Shown here piece by piece: positions 1 to 8,040 of a DNA stretch of 64,000 bases. The position numbers and the translations under genes were made by a program. Numbering within the stretch: the first letter of the stretch is position 1; every line of letters begins with the position of its first letter. Under the pieces are notes generated by a model, which was not told where the DNA came from, ran no database searches, and was given only the letters and a program-made list of their open reading frames with translations. This DNA is from Bacillus sp. FJAT-29937 (GTDB lineage: Bacteria > Bacillota > Bacilli > Bacillales > Cytobacillaceae), in contig NZ_LMAS01000005.1 in assembly GCF_001509555.1 (NCBI RefSeq), positions 257,507-321,506 of the forward strand, written 5' to 3'.

Positions 1-1
1 A

Positions 2-241
2 AGTTATTTAATTGAAATTTCCGCTGGTGCTTCGGATATTCAGCAAACCTTAAATAATTCTGCTGTCCATATTGGAATTGCATTAGGTTCATTAATAGGG
101 GGACTTGTGATTGAGCAGACATCGTCTGTAGATCTAAATCCAATAGCTGGTGGAATATTCGTTTTATTTGCGTTTGCGACTGCCTTTTTCTCAATGGCCA
201 AGGGCGGCCGGAAAGCTTATTTACAGAATGAAGCCAATTAA
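2..241 (+). CDS. C-terminal part of an MFS exporter (partial)
   Basis: An open frame runs in from the window edge and stops at 239-241, giving 79 residues. Two hydrophobic stretches are visible, one holding a GIALGSLIGGLVI segment and a later one rich in F and A, followed by a short polar tail. The combination of a Q-T-L-N-N-S-A stretch before a glycine-rich helix is typical of the last two membrane helices of DHA1-family major facilitator exporters such as the PbuE and AraJ groups. The N-terminal part lies outside the window, so the substrate cannot be judged. A strong terminator follows directly. Confidence 0.75.
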   Translation, partial: SYLIEISAGASDIQQTLNNSAVHIGIALGSLIGGLVIEQTSSVDLNPIAGGIFVLFAFATAFFSMAKGGRKAYLQNEAN

Positions 242-270
242 AAAACAGCCGGGAATCTCCGGCTGTTTTT
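242..270 (+). terminator. Intrinsic terminator
   Basis: An 11-bp inverted repeat (AAAACAGCCGG with CCGGCTGTTTT) with a 6-nt loop ends in a T run right after the MFS stop codon. Confidence 0.9.
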
Positions 271-382
271 AATACGAAGAATGCCTGTAAATTCCAATTT
301 ATGATATACTACATTATAATGAATTTGGTACGGTGATAGTTTAATTGATTAAAATTACATAAGAAAAATTACGGAGGACCTT

Positions 383-997
383 ATGATAGAAGCATTTCTT
401 CATGGAGCCATTCTTGCTTTCGGACTCATCCTGCCATTAGGTGTGCAAAATGTATTTGTTTTTAACCAAGGGGCGACACAAAAGCGATTTACAAGAGCAT
501 TGCCAGCAGTGATTACTGCAGGAATTTGTGATACGATCTTAATTCTTTTGGCTGTAATGGGTGTATCGATCATTGTGTTTAGATTTGTATGGATCAAAAA
601 CGTGCTCTTTCTTGTCGGCTTCTTTTTTTTAGCCTATATGGGCTGGTCCGTATGGAAAAGCGAACCTGAAGTAAAGAATGATAAGCAGGGGCTTTCCTTT
701 TCAACGAAGCGTCAGATCACGTTTGCTGCATCGGTTTCTCTACTGAATCCGCATGCTATTATGGATACAATAGGCGTCATTGGCACAAGCTCTTTAGCCT
801 ATGAAAGCTTAGAAAAATGGGCGTTTTCTCTAGCATGTATTGGTATTTCGTGGATATGGTTTTTCAGTTTAGCACTCGTTGGCAGGAAAGTAGGAGAGTT
901 CGACACGAGCGGGCGCTTTTTAAAGAAGATGAACCAAATATCTGCTATAATCATATGGGGAATGGCGCTCTATATTGGCGCACAAATCCTAATTTAG
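383..997 (+). CDS. LysE/ArgO-family amino-acid exporter
   Basis: The 204-residue product is almost entirely hydrophobic with about six membrane helices, the usual length for LysE-type exporters. The N-terminal ILPLGVQNVFVFNQGA matches the family signature (PLGPQN followed by F.NQG), and the SLLNPHAIMDT segment near residue 120 matches the second conserved NP motif. Family members export basic or other amino acids from the cytoplasm; which one is used here cannot be read from the sequence. The ATG at 383 has a GGAGG element 7 to 8 nt upstream. The small gene at 1032 follows 34 nt later and is probably co-transcribed. Confidence 0.88.
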   Translation: MIEAFLHGAILAFGLILPLGVQNVFVFNQGATQKRFTRALPAVITAGICDTILILLAVMGVSIIVFRFVWIKNVLFLVGFFFLAYMGWSVWKSEPEVKNDKQGLSFSTKRQITFAASVSLLNPHAIMDTIGVIGTSSLAYESLEKWAFSLACIGISWIWFFSLALVGRKVGEFDTSGRFLKKMNQISAIIIWGMALYIGAQILI

Positions 998-1031
998 TTT
1001 CTTGGCTTGCCTTATGTAGGAGGATGTAAAG

Positions 1032-1217
1032 ATGAGACAATTAGCCCTGGTCATTCCAATTATGCTTATAGTTGGTGCTGCAGCCATGTGGATGCTTCAT
1101 AGAGATTATTCGGTTCTTGATTATCAAACAAGAGTGATTATTTCTGCGGGTGCTGCCCTTTTTTCAGGATTAATATCATTCTTTTTATTTAAAACAGGAA
1201 AAGCGAACAATGATTAG
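1032..1217 (+). CDS. Small two-helix membrane protein
   Basis: This 61-residue protein has an AGGAGG ribosome binding site just upstream (1018-1023) and two clear hydrophobic segments, residues 4 to 21 and about 36 to 53, separated by a polar HRDYSVLDYQTR loop. I do not recognise the family. It sits 34 nt after the LysE-type exporter and before a strong terminator, so the two genes probably form one transcript. The good ribosome binding site and membrane topology support it as a real gene; its function is unknown. Confidence 0.65.
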   Translation: MRQLALVIPIMLIVGAAAMWMLHRDYSVLDYQTRVIISAGAALFSGLISFFLFKTGKANND

Positions 1218-1233
1218 CATATCATACGGATGG

Positions 1234-1274
1234 GACCTCACTCGCCTTTTTAAGAGTGAGGTCTTCTTTTTTTG
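1234..1274. terminator. Bidirectional intrinsic terminator between convergent genes
   Basis: GACCTCACTC pairs with GAGTGAGGTC (1234-1243 with 1254-1263), followed by a T-rich run. It lies between the convergent small membrane gene and speD. Confidence 0.85.
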
Positions 1275-1285
1275 TGGATCCAATA

Positions 1286-1669
1286 CTATTTGGTAATGTG
1301 GACAAAATCTCCTGCCCCGCGGATAATCTTGTGCGTGTACACTTTTTGTGGCTTTAGAATATCCAATAAATAATTGATAGCCTTTTCTGAATCAATTTTA
1401 TCCCCACATGTATACCCATCAATGGCCGCAAAGCCTTTTTCAGGATACGTATGAATGGATAGATGACTTTCAGCAAGTACTGCGACAACGGTAGCTCCAT
1501 ATGGCTGAAATGCCCATCCATCCACAGATAATAAATGAGCACCGCAAATTTTGGCGGCTTCTTCTAAATGATATTTCAAAAAATCAATATCATTGATTTT
1601 ATCAAATTCAATTCCCCACGCATCTGCAATTACATGCCTGCCAAATGTTAGATGCATTGACTTATTCAC
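1286..1669 (-). CDS. speD: S-adenosylmethionine decarboxylase proenzyme
   Basis: This 127-residue protein is a prokaryotic class 1B AdoMet decarboxylase, which supplies the aminopropyl donor for spermidine synthesis. It contains the self-processing sequence LAESHLSIHTYPE. Cleavage between Glu67 and Ser68 would generate the pyruvoyl group. His73 and Cys88 (in GYTCGD) match the processing and proton-donor residues known in the family (Ser63, His68 and Cys83 in the Thermotoga enzyme). The length equals that of the B. subtilis enzyme, also called SpeH. It is divergent from a spermidine-synthase-like gene across a gap of 279 bp, so the two could share a regulatory region, though I see no obvious operator there. 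Confidence 0.96.
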   Translation of the reverse strand: MNKSMHLTFGRHVIADAWGIEFDKINDIDFLKYHLEEAAKICGAHLLSVDGWAFQPYGATVVAVLAESHLSIHTYPEKGFAAIDGYTCGDKIDSEKAINYLLDILKPQKVYTHKIIRGAGDFVHITK

Positions 1670-1948
1670 ATCCTTTACTCCATTTCCTATATATTACGAA
1701 AGTATTCAAAAACTGTATGGACAAGCCAATGTGTACTCGCAAAAATCCACTATTTAATTATCTTGATATATCCTTTTTTGCAAGATGGGTGTAAAGGCAA
1801 GGTAGTTTACTTGGGGTAGTTACACGGATCTGGGTAAATGTCCAAACTTTTTATCATTCATGGTAATAAGATATTTTATCATTGACCGCTGGAATAATTG
1901 AGTTAGCAGGAATCTCTTTATTTCATATGAATCTAAGGGGGGATAAAA

Positions 1949-2950
1949 GTGTCCGATAATCAAAGAATTCCATGGTTATCCGAACAAATAAAAACTGGCA
2001 GCAACTCCAATTCATTAAAGGGGCAACCAGACCAAATAAATGAGGTCAAACAAATTGAAGGAAGTTCCCGAGGTGACAAGTGGGATCAAATTGGACTTAA
2101 GGAGTTATTAGCAGGCAAACATAGAAAGCTCTACGCTGGAAAAAGTAAATTTCAAGATATAAAAATTGTAGAAGCAACAGATATTAGAATGTATTTAAAT
2201 GAACAATTACAATTTAGTTCTTTAGATGAACGGATATATCATGAGGCATTTGTGCATATTCCAATGGCTTTAGTCCGTTCACGGGACAGAATTTTAATAC
2301 TTGGCGGTGGCGATGGTTTAGCACTTCGTGAAGTATTAAAGTATTCAGACGTCAGACATGTTGATTTGGTGGATTTGGATGAAAAGGTTTTGGATGCTGC
2401 ACGAAATATACCGAAGATGGCAGCCATGAACGACAGAGCTTTTTTTGATAAAAGGGTACATGTTTACGCTCAAGATGCAATTAAATTTATAGAGGAAAAT
2501 AGAAGTCGATACAACCTCATCATAATAGACTTCCCTGATCCAACCGTTCCATTATTGGCTAATTTATATACTGTAGAATTATTTCATCAGATCCATAATA
2601 GATTAGCTATGAACGGCAAAATAGTTTGTCAGTCTAACGCAATTGATGAAACGCCTATTGTCTTTTGGAGTATTGGCCGGACAATGGAAGCAGCAGGTTT
2701 TCATACGGAACCTTATCATACGGTTGTCCCTTCCTTTGGAGATTGGGGCTTTCATATAGGTGCCAAAAAACCATTTTCTACCAAAATACGAAAAATTCCT
2801 GTTCCTCATCGAACATTACCGAAACAGATTGATTATATGTTTTCCCTTCCAAATGGATCCCTTCAGGCAAGAGAAAGAGCAGTGGTAAATAGGAAGGACC
2901 ATTTAGTCTTACATGAGATTTTTAATAGAGAAGTAGAAGACTATATGTAA
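1949..2950 (+). CDS. Spermidine-synthase-like aminopropyltransferase
   Basis: The 333-residue protein has a spermidine-synthase fold: ERIYHEAFVHIP (about 94-105), the AdoMet-type loop LGGGDGLALREVL (118-130), VDLVDLDEKV (138-147) and IIIDFPDP (191-198), where Asp194 and Asp197 take the positions of the catalytic DxxDP. The GGGDGL form and the surrounding residues resemble the catalytic domain of the membrane-anchored bacterial aminopropyltransferases more than the compact SpeE type (GGGDGG), yet no membrane helices are present. There is an N-terminal extension of about 50 polar residues. The start is a GTG with an AAGGGGGG element upstream. Being divergent from speD, it probably uses decarboxylated AdoMet; the acceptor amine is not certain. 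Confidence 0.85.
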   Translation: MSDNQRIPWLSEQIKTGSNSNSLKGQPDQINEVKQIEGSSRGDKWDQIGLKELLAGKHRKLYAGKSKFQDIKIVEATDIRMYLNEQLQFSSLDERIYHEAFVHIPMALVRSRDRILILGGGDGLALREVLKYSDVRHVDLVDLDEKVLDAARNIPKMAAMNDRAFFDKRVHVYAQDAIKFIEENRSRYNLIIIDFPDPTVPLLANLYTVELFHQIHNRLAMNGKIVCQSNAIDETPIVFWSIGRTMEAAGFHTEPYHTVVPSFGDWGFHIGAKKPFSTKIRKIPVPHRTLPKQIDYMFSLPNGSLQARERAVVNRKDHLVLHEIFNREVEDYM

Positions 2951-3001
2951 TTTGAAATAACCATGTGGCAATAACGATGGTCATCTAGTCTGCCTGATCT
3001 T

Positions 3002-3184
3002 AGCGGACATCAGATCATTTATTTGAACCAAAATGGGGTAATTCCTTATGCTTGCGGACATAGGATCTGCTAATCTATATAAAATCAGTGATTTCCCTGC
3101 CTTTTTTGTATATAGAGTACTCAGTGACCGCATAGCCAAAAATTATGGTCATTTTCTAAGAATAACGGATTCAATGTCCGCTTA
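3002..3184. repeat. Large inverted intergenic repeat (four-module palindrome)
   Basis: This gap of 350 bp holds an imperfect palindrome centred near 3093. Outer arms start AGCGGACAT at 3002 and, reversed, at 3184. Inner arms start TGCGGACAT at 3053 and, reversed (TGCGGTCA), near 3134. Adjacent same-strand modules are 51 bp apart. The centre is T-rich. A second element with the same plan lies at 44993-45170. The rest of the gap holds only the promoter at 3239. Confidence 0.7.
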
Positions 3185-3238
3185 GGTTTTAAAATTTCAT
3201 TAATGTAAAAAAATTTATGCCAAAAGGAATTGAATTAT

Positions 3239-3267
3239 TTGACAATTCATCCATCCTCCCCTAATGA
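3239..3267 (+). promoter_or_regulatory. Probable sigma-A promoter of the BenE-type gene
   Basis: TTGACA at 3239-3244 is a perfect -35 box. It is followed after 17 nt by TAATGA at 3262-3267, an imperfect -10 box, 33 bp ahead of the start codon. Confidence 0.5.
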
Positions 3268-3300
3268 TAAGTAGTAATAGATTGTTTGGGAGTGGATTAA

Positions 3301-4512
3301 ATGGGATTGCCAGAAGTAAAAGAAAATGACTTAGTTCCGGGGGGAGGATCTCGGCAACGCAAACTTCTCAAGGATGTAACAGGAGAGAACATCGCATCTG
3401 GCTTAATCTCCAGTACATTGGTTATGACAGGCCCAGCCATAATTATCTTGCAGGCTGCGGCCGCTGGAGGATTTACAGATCAGCAGACTATTGCCTGGAT
3501 GTTTGCAGTCTATTTTTTTGGCGGATTATTTGGAATAATGATGGCAATGCGATACAGGATTCCCATTACTGGGGGGCATTCTATAACAGGTGTTGCTTTT
3601 CTAGCCACTGTCACAGCACAATTTACCTATCCACAGTTAATAGGCAGTTATGTTCTTTCGGGATTGCTTATCCTATTAATCGGAATATCGGGCCTTTTTA
3701 CAAAAATTATTAAATGGGTACCAAAAGAGGTTATTGCTGCGATGCTTGGAGGGCTCGTTGCCGGTTATGTTGTGCAATTGGTTCCTGCTGTAAAGGCAAT
3801 GCCCGCAGTTGGCGGAGCCGCTGTCATCAGTTTCTTTCTTTGTTCAAGATATTTGAAACGGTTTCCGCCCGTGTTGGTCGCTATCGTTGTTGCTTTTATT
3901 GTGTTGCTAGTTACGGAGAGCCTTGAGCCTTCTAAGGAAATTGCCTTTTTCTTGCCATCTTTACAAATGCCGGAGTTTACTTGGTTAGGGATGCTGACCG
4001 TGGCGCTGCCTCTTGCCATGCTGATTCTGAGTAATGATGCGGCACCGGGAGTAGGCGCTCTAGAAAGCTCCGATTATCAGCCGCCCATCCGAAAGATTAT
4101 TTCGTTAAGCGGGTTATTTTCGATGATCGCCAGTTTTTTTGGAGGACAAAGTGCCAATATTGCGGGAATGATGACAGTGATAAGTGCAGGGCCAGATTCA
4201 GGTCCCCGCTCAAAAAGGTATATGGCTGCTGTCGTATCAGGCATTGTCATTATCCTTTTCGGAATCTTCGCTTGGAAAATTGTCCCGTTCATTCAATCTT
4301 TGCCACAAGCTTTTGTTTCATTATTGGCAGGGTTTGCTCTCATAGGTGTTCTGCATTCAAGCATTCAAGTTGGATTTTCCGAGAATCGTTATCGATTAAG
4401 TGCAATAGCCGCTTTTATTGTAACGCTATCAGGTGTATCCTTCTTGCATATTAGTGCACCAGTATGGGGTCTTGTCTTTGGGGCTGTTCTGGCAAGAACA
4501 ATAGAGAAATAA
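3301..4512 (+). CDS. BenE-family benzoate/H+ symporter-like membrane protein
   Basis: The 403-residue protein has about eleven or twelve membrane helices after a polar N-terminus. The order of motifs fits the BenE family: a GENIASGLISSTLVMTGPAI helix, a glycine-rich RIPITGGHSITG loop, a central GGLVAGYVV helix, and a polar SNDAAPGVGALESSDYQPP loop near residue 245. Known members move benzoate or related compounds with protons, but this Gram-positive branch has no tested substrate that I know of. The gene stands alone with its own promoter, and no aromatic-degradation genes are nearby, so the substrate should be left open. Confidence 0.75.
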   Translation: MGLPEVKENDLVPGGGSRQRKLLKDVTGENIASGLISSTLVMTGPAIIILQAAAAGGFTDQQTIAWMFAVYFFGGLFGIMMAMRYRIPITGGHSITGVAFLATVTAQFTYPQLIGSYVLSGLLILLIGISGLFTKIIKWVPKEVIAAMLGGLVAGYVVQLVPAVKAMPAVGGAAVISFFLCSRYLKRFPPVLVAIVVAFIVLLVTESLEPSKEIAFFLPSLQMPEFTWLGMLTVALPLAMLILSNDAAPGVGALESSDYQPPIRKIISLSGLFSMIASFFGGQSANIAGMMTVISAGPDSGPRSKRYMAAVVSGIVIILFGIFAWKIVPFIQSLPQAFVSLLAGFALIGVLHSSIQVGFSENRYRLSAIAAFIVTLSGVSFLHISAPVWGLVFGAVLARTIEK

Positions 4513-4595
4513 CTGGACAAGTAATGAAAAAATGAGAATATCCTTTCGCATTTCACAATAAGATGAAGTAGTATATGTGGAATGAGGGGATAAGG

Positions 4596-4997
4596 GTGGG
4601 AAATCAGAACACTTTCATTACAAGAGAAATGCTTGCCAATTACGATGAATTAAACCGCCGGAAAAAAGAAATTGAAATTCAGCTGGATGAATTAAAAAAG
4701 GCTTTTAATCAATATTTTGACATGGCTTTCGGAAAAAACGTAAAAGGGGAACTAGCCATAAATGATTTTAAGCTGCAAAGACAAATTAGAATAACAGAGA
4801 AATACGAGCAGGAAGCGACAGTTCATCGCTTAGAAGAATTGAACCTAATGGACCTTATCCAGAAAAAGCCAGATGAGTCAAAAATAAAATCTGCCATAAA
4901 TTTAGGGCTGCTAAAGGATGAGGATTTAGCAGGCTGTAAAATCATCAATACAAGCCAGGCAATATATGTTAAAAATACAGATGGAAATGTTAGATAG
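4596..4997 (+). CDS. Conserved-looking small cytoplasmic protein, coiled-coil N-terminus
   Basis: I do not recognise this protein (about 133 residues). The N-terminal part, from about residue 5 to 40, is a charged helix with heptad character (NRRKKEIEIQLDELKKAF), followed by a mixed region and a short C-terminal strand-rich end. There is no signal peptide or membrane segment. The GTG at 4596 is preferred over the ATG at 4575 because AGGGG lies at the right distance before it, whereas the ATG lacks a ribosome binding site. A short terminator follows, so it is transcribed alone or with the BenE-type gene 83 bp upstream. Confidence 0.6.
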   Translation: MGNQNTFITREMLANYDELNRRKKEIEIQLDELKKAFNQYFDMAFGKNVKGELAINDFKLQRQIRITEKYEQEATVHRLEELNLMDLIQKKPDESKIKSAINLGLLKDEDLAGCKIINTSQAIYVKNTDGNVR

Positions 4998-4998
4998 G

Positions 4999-5021
4999 AA
5001 GCCTTTAGGGGCTTTTTTTTT
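4999..5021 (+). terminator. Short intrinsic terminator
   Basis: AAGCC pairs with GGCTT across a 6-nt loop and is followed by a long T run. The stem is short but the position after the stop codon is right. Confidence 0.65.
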
Positions 5022-5121
5022 GTACGAATCAGATCGTTTAACTGAATAGAATAGAATCTTGCTTGAAAACCTTGTAATATTAAACTAATTTATTTAGTTC
5101 TGTTTGGAAGGAAGTCAAGAA

Positions 5122-5766
5122 ATGAAGAGTATTTCAGTAAGGTCACTACTTGATGTAATTGGTGAACTGTTTTCAGATGAAATTTCAATTGCGGTTTCTA
5201 ACACGAAGGAATATATTTATTATCGCCCGAGTAAACGTGTAGATTTAAAAATCAAGCCGGGGGACCCTGTTAAGGAAGGAACCATCGCCTATAAGGCCAT
5301 TGCCACAGGGAATAAGGCTTCAGAATTTATCAATCGGGATGTATTTGGAGTGCCATACCACGGAATGGCCGTTCCCTTTCATCATGATGGAGTTCTAGAG
5401 GGCTGTGTCACTGCTATTTATCCAGCTTTAACTGATGGGAAAGCGGTTGTAACTGTAAGGAGCCATGACGGCTGGAAACCGACACCCTTTTCTAAAGTAG
5501 TTTATATTGAAGCAAAGGATAAGAAAACGTTCGTCCATACAGAAGAATATTCAGGCACACATAAATATGCCCTTCAGGAATTTGAATATTTATTGCCTAA
5601 AGATTATTTTATCCGTTGTCACCGGTCTTATATTGTCAATGTCAATCATATTAAGGAAATTTATCCCGATACACATTCAACATTTATTCTAGCGATGAAT
5701 AATGGGGACCGCCTAACAGTCAGCCAGTCGTATTCCAGCTATTTTCGAAAATTATTAGGGTTTTAA
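5122..5766 (+). CDS. LytTR-family transcriptional regulator with N-terminal sensor-like domain
   Basis: The C-terminal 100 residues form a LytTR DNA-binding domain. They show the typical FSKVVYIEAKDKKTFVHT opening, the KDYFIRCHRSYIVNVNHIKEI core and a final SQSYSSYFRKLL helix. The N-terminal 115 residues are not a response-regulator receiver; they look like a small alpha/beta sensor (GAF- or PAS-like), including GVPYHGMAVPF and GCVTAIYP segments. The ATG at 5122 has GGAAGGAAG upstream and gives 214 residues. The next gene is a CoA transferase in the same direction, which it may control, possibly in response to a metabolite; this is inferred only from position. Confidence 0.82.
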   Translation: MKSISVRSLLDVIGELFSDEISIAVSNTKEYIYYRPSKRVDLKIKPGDPVKEGTIAYKAIATGNKASEFINRDVFGVPYHGMAVPFHHDGVLEGCVTAIYPALTDGKAVVTVRSHDGWKPTPFSKVVYIEAKDKKTFVHTEEYSGTHKYALQEFEYLLPKDYFIRCHRSYIVNVNHIKEIYPDTHSTFILAMNNGDRLTVSQSYSSYFRKLLGF

Positions 5767-5768
5767 AA

Positions 5769-5920
5769 TGCTGGACGGACATTTCAAGGTGAAGAATCGA
5801 TTAAAAAGTCCAAGCGGCGTTGCTGGACGGACATTTTAAGGGAAGAAGTCGTTCAAAAAGTCCAAGCAGCGTTGGTGGACGGACATTTCAGGTGAAGTCC
5901 CCGTTCAAAAGTCCAAGCAG
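5769..5920. repeat. Tandem 52-bp hairpin repeat, three units (family C)
   Basis: Units start at 5769, 5821 and 5873, exactly 52 bp apart, the last one cut to 48 bp. Each opens with TGGACGGACATTT and closes with AAAAGTCCAAGC. The GTCC and GGAC arms of neighbouring units can pair across the boundary. Two more units of the same family lie at 40212-40311. The gap between the LytTR gene and the CoA transferase holds nothing else obvious. Confidence 0.9.
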
Positions 5921-6052
5921 ATTATAAATATTCTGCTTTATCTTAATTTTTATCTGTTTTATCCTAATTTTCTTCTATTTAGTCCGAAAACTCCTTTCTC
6001 CTGTTTTTAATAGGTAAAATGATTATATATATAGTGGGAGAGGGTTGGGAGA

Positions 6053-7567
6053 ATGGATAAGGGGTATGAACGTATAAAAAACACTAGTTTACAAGATCGT
6101 GTTGTCACTCCTGAGGAAGCGGCATCGTGGATTCAAGATGGCATGACTCTTGGATTAAGCGGCTTTACACGTGCGGGGGACGTGAAAGCGGTACCATTTG
6201 CTTTAATAGAAAGAACAAAAACTGAAAACTTCAAAGTCAATGTATATACAGGGGCTTCTTTAGGTTCTGATGTTGATAAATTGTTTGCAGAGGCTGGGAT
6301 CATTAATAAACGCTTGCCTTTCCAAGCTGACCCAACGATGAGAAGAGGAATTAATCAGGGGGACTTCTTATTCGTTGACCAGCATTTATCACACACTGCA
6401 GAGTTAATTCGCGCAAATGTAATGGATCCTATTGATTTTGCTATTTTGGAAGCGGTTTCGATTACGGAGGATGGACAAATTATTCCGACCACATCAATCG
6501 GAAATTCGTTAACGTTTGCGCAGCATGCCAAATCCATTATTGTAGAAATTAATCTTGCGCAAACACCAGAATTAGAAGGCTTGCACGATTTATTTGCACC
6601 AGGAAAGCAGGGGGAAAGAGAGCCTATTCCTCTAACAAAGGCGGATGACCGTATTGGGTCGACAGGCATAATAGTAGATACCGAGAAAATTAAAGGCATC
6701 GTCTTTACTAATCAGGATGATTCTCCTTCAACAATTGTTCGGCCAGATGAGGAAACAAAAGTAATGGCCGGGCACTTGCTGGAATTTCTCCGTACAGAAA
6801 TAGCTGCGGGGAGATTAACTGAAAAGCTTGCTCCATTGCAGTCTGGAATAGGCTCGGTCGCCAATGCGGTTCTTCATGGAATGCTAGATTCAGAGTTTGA
6901 GGACTTGGAAGTGTATTCAGAAGTATTGCAGGACGCCGTCTTTGATCTAATGGATGCAGGAAAGGTCCGCTTTGCCTCCTGCTGTTCCATCACATTATCC
7001 GAATCAAAAATGAAGCAAGTATTCTCAAATTTTGATCAGTATCGTGATCGAATCTTGATGAGACCGCAAGAAATATCGAATCATCCGGAAATTATCCGCA
7101 GGCTCGGTTTGATTTCAATTAACACTGCATTGGAATTAGATATATACGGAAATGTAAACTCCACACATGTCTTAGGAACGAAAATGATGAATGGAATTGG
7201 AGGTTCTGGCGACTTTGCTAGAAATGCCCGACTTGCTATTTTTGTGACAAAGTCCATTGCGAAAGATGGCAAAATCTCAAGCATCGTTCCTTTCGCATCC
7301 CATGTCGATCATACAGAGCATGATGTTGACGTGATTGTGACAGAGCAAGGCTATGCAGACCTCCGCGGACTAGCTCCTAGACAGCGTGTCGAATTAATTA
7401 TTGAAAACTGCGCACATCCAATGTATCGCGAGCAGCTTCGGGAATACTATCAAGAAGCCTTAACAAGGGGCGGCCACACTCCAAATGTATTAGAAAAAGC
7501 TCTTTCTTGGCACACAGATTTTGCGAAGAATGGAACGATGCTGAAGGCATTAGTAGAAAGCAAATAA
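6053..7567 (+). CDS. Acetyl-CoA hydrolase / succinate-CoA transferase family protein
   Basis: The 504-residue enzyme belongs to the class I CoA transferases (Ach1, ScpC and AarC type), which move CoA between acyl groups such as succinate, acetate or propionate. The catalytic glutamate is Glu290 in VYSEVLQDA, close to Glu294 of AarC. QSGIGSVANAV (about 263-273) and the final EQGYADLRGLAPRQRVE segment are family hallmarks, and the length is typical. The ATG is preceded by a G-rich site (AGGGTTGGGAG). Its likely regulator is the LytTR protein upstream. True acceptor and donor cannot be told apart from sequence. Confidence 0.92.
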   Translation: MDKGYERIKNTSLQDRVVTPEEAASWIQDGMTLGLSGFTRAGDVKAVPFALIERTKTENFKVNVYTGASLGSDVDKLFAEAGIINKRLPFQADPTMRRGINQGDFLFVDQHLSHTAELIRANVMDPIDFAILEAVSITEDGQIIPTTSIGNSLTFAQHAKSIIVEINLAQTPELEGLHDLFAPGKQGEREPIPLTKADDRIGSTGIIVDTEKIKGIVFTNQDDSPSTIVRPDEETKVMAGHLLEFLRTEIAAGRLTEKLAPLQSGIGSVANAVLHGMLDSEFEDLEVYSEVLQDAVFDLMDAGKVRFASCCSITLSESKMKQVFSNFDQYRDRILMRPQEISNHPEIIRRLGLISINTALELDIYGNVNSTHVLGTKMMNGIGGSGDFARNARLAIFVTKSIAKDGKISSIVPFASHVDHTEHDVDVIVTEQGYADLRGLAPRQRVELIIENCAHPMYREQLREYYQEALTRGGHTPNVLEKALSWHTDFAKNGTMLKALVESK

Positions 7568-7575
7568 GAGATGCG

Positions 7576-7608
7576 AACTCTAGGCGGATTTTTGCCTAGA
7601 GTTTTTTT
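7576..7608 (+). terminator. Intrinsic terminator
   Basis: AACTCTAGGC pairs perfectly with GCCTAGAGTT and is followed by a T run. Confidence 0.9.
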
Positions 7609-7702
7609 ATAGTTTTTGGTCTAAATCTAGCAGCAATCTAATATTTTATATAGAGGTTACAAGATGTGTAACGAATACTATATGAAAATAGGTGATGCAA
7701 TA

Positions 7703-7921
7703 ATGTTTGCTGTTCATTTTTTTGAAAACAAAAATCAGTTATTATGCCAGTTGCTTACACGTGTACCGACAGTAGGTGAGGAATTAACGATTAAAGGCCG
7801 TAAAGGAAAAATTGTCAGTGTGAAAAATGTTGATGAAAAACATATTAATGTACAAATAGCATTAGAAGCGGTTAAAAAGAATACACCTGTAGTAGATAAT
7901 TCGAAAAAGAAAAAAAGGTAA
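7703..7921 (+). CDS. Small basic protein of unknown function
   Basis: The frame encodes 72 residues from the ATG at 7703. It has a compact strand-rich middle (LTRVPTVGEELTIKGRKGK and a following INVQIALEAV) that looks like a small beta-barrel or KOW-like fold, and a lysine-rich end (KKKKR). I do not recognise a named family. In-frame ATGs also exist at 7664 and 7682. I prefer 7703 because AGGTGAT lies 6 to 7 nt ahead of it, but 7664 also has a GAGG element and would add 13 residues. The gene stands alone ahead of a long repeat array. Confidence 0.5.
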   Translation: MFAVHFFENKNQLLCQLLTRVPTVGEELTIKGRKGKIVSVKNVDEKHINVQIALEAVKKNTPVVDNSKKKKR

Positions 7922-8040
7922 GAAAAGTAGGAATAGAGAGAGTAGGTACAAATCCTTAGTTGGAAGTAGTACCTATTTTTTCTTTTACGAGGCATAGACA
8001 AATCTTCAATGCAATAAAAGAAAGAAATCCGGAAAAGGCT

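Noticed and set aside
817-1029. 70-residue frame overlapping the LysE-type gene end
   Set aside because: It overlaps a well-supported gene in another frame and lacks a start signal.
1286-2950. speD-spermidine synthase operon
   Set aside because: The two genes are on opposite strands and diverge, so they cannot share one transcript.
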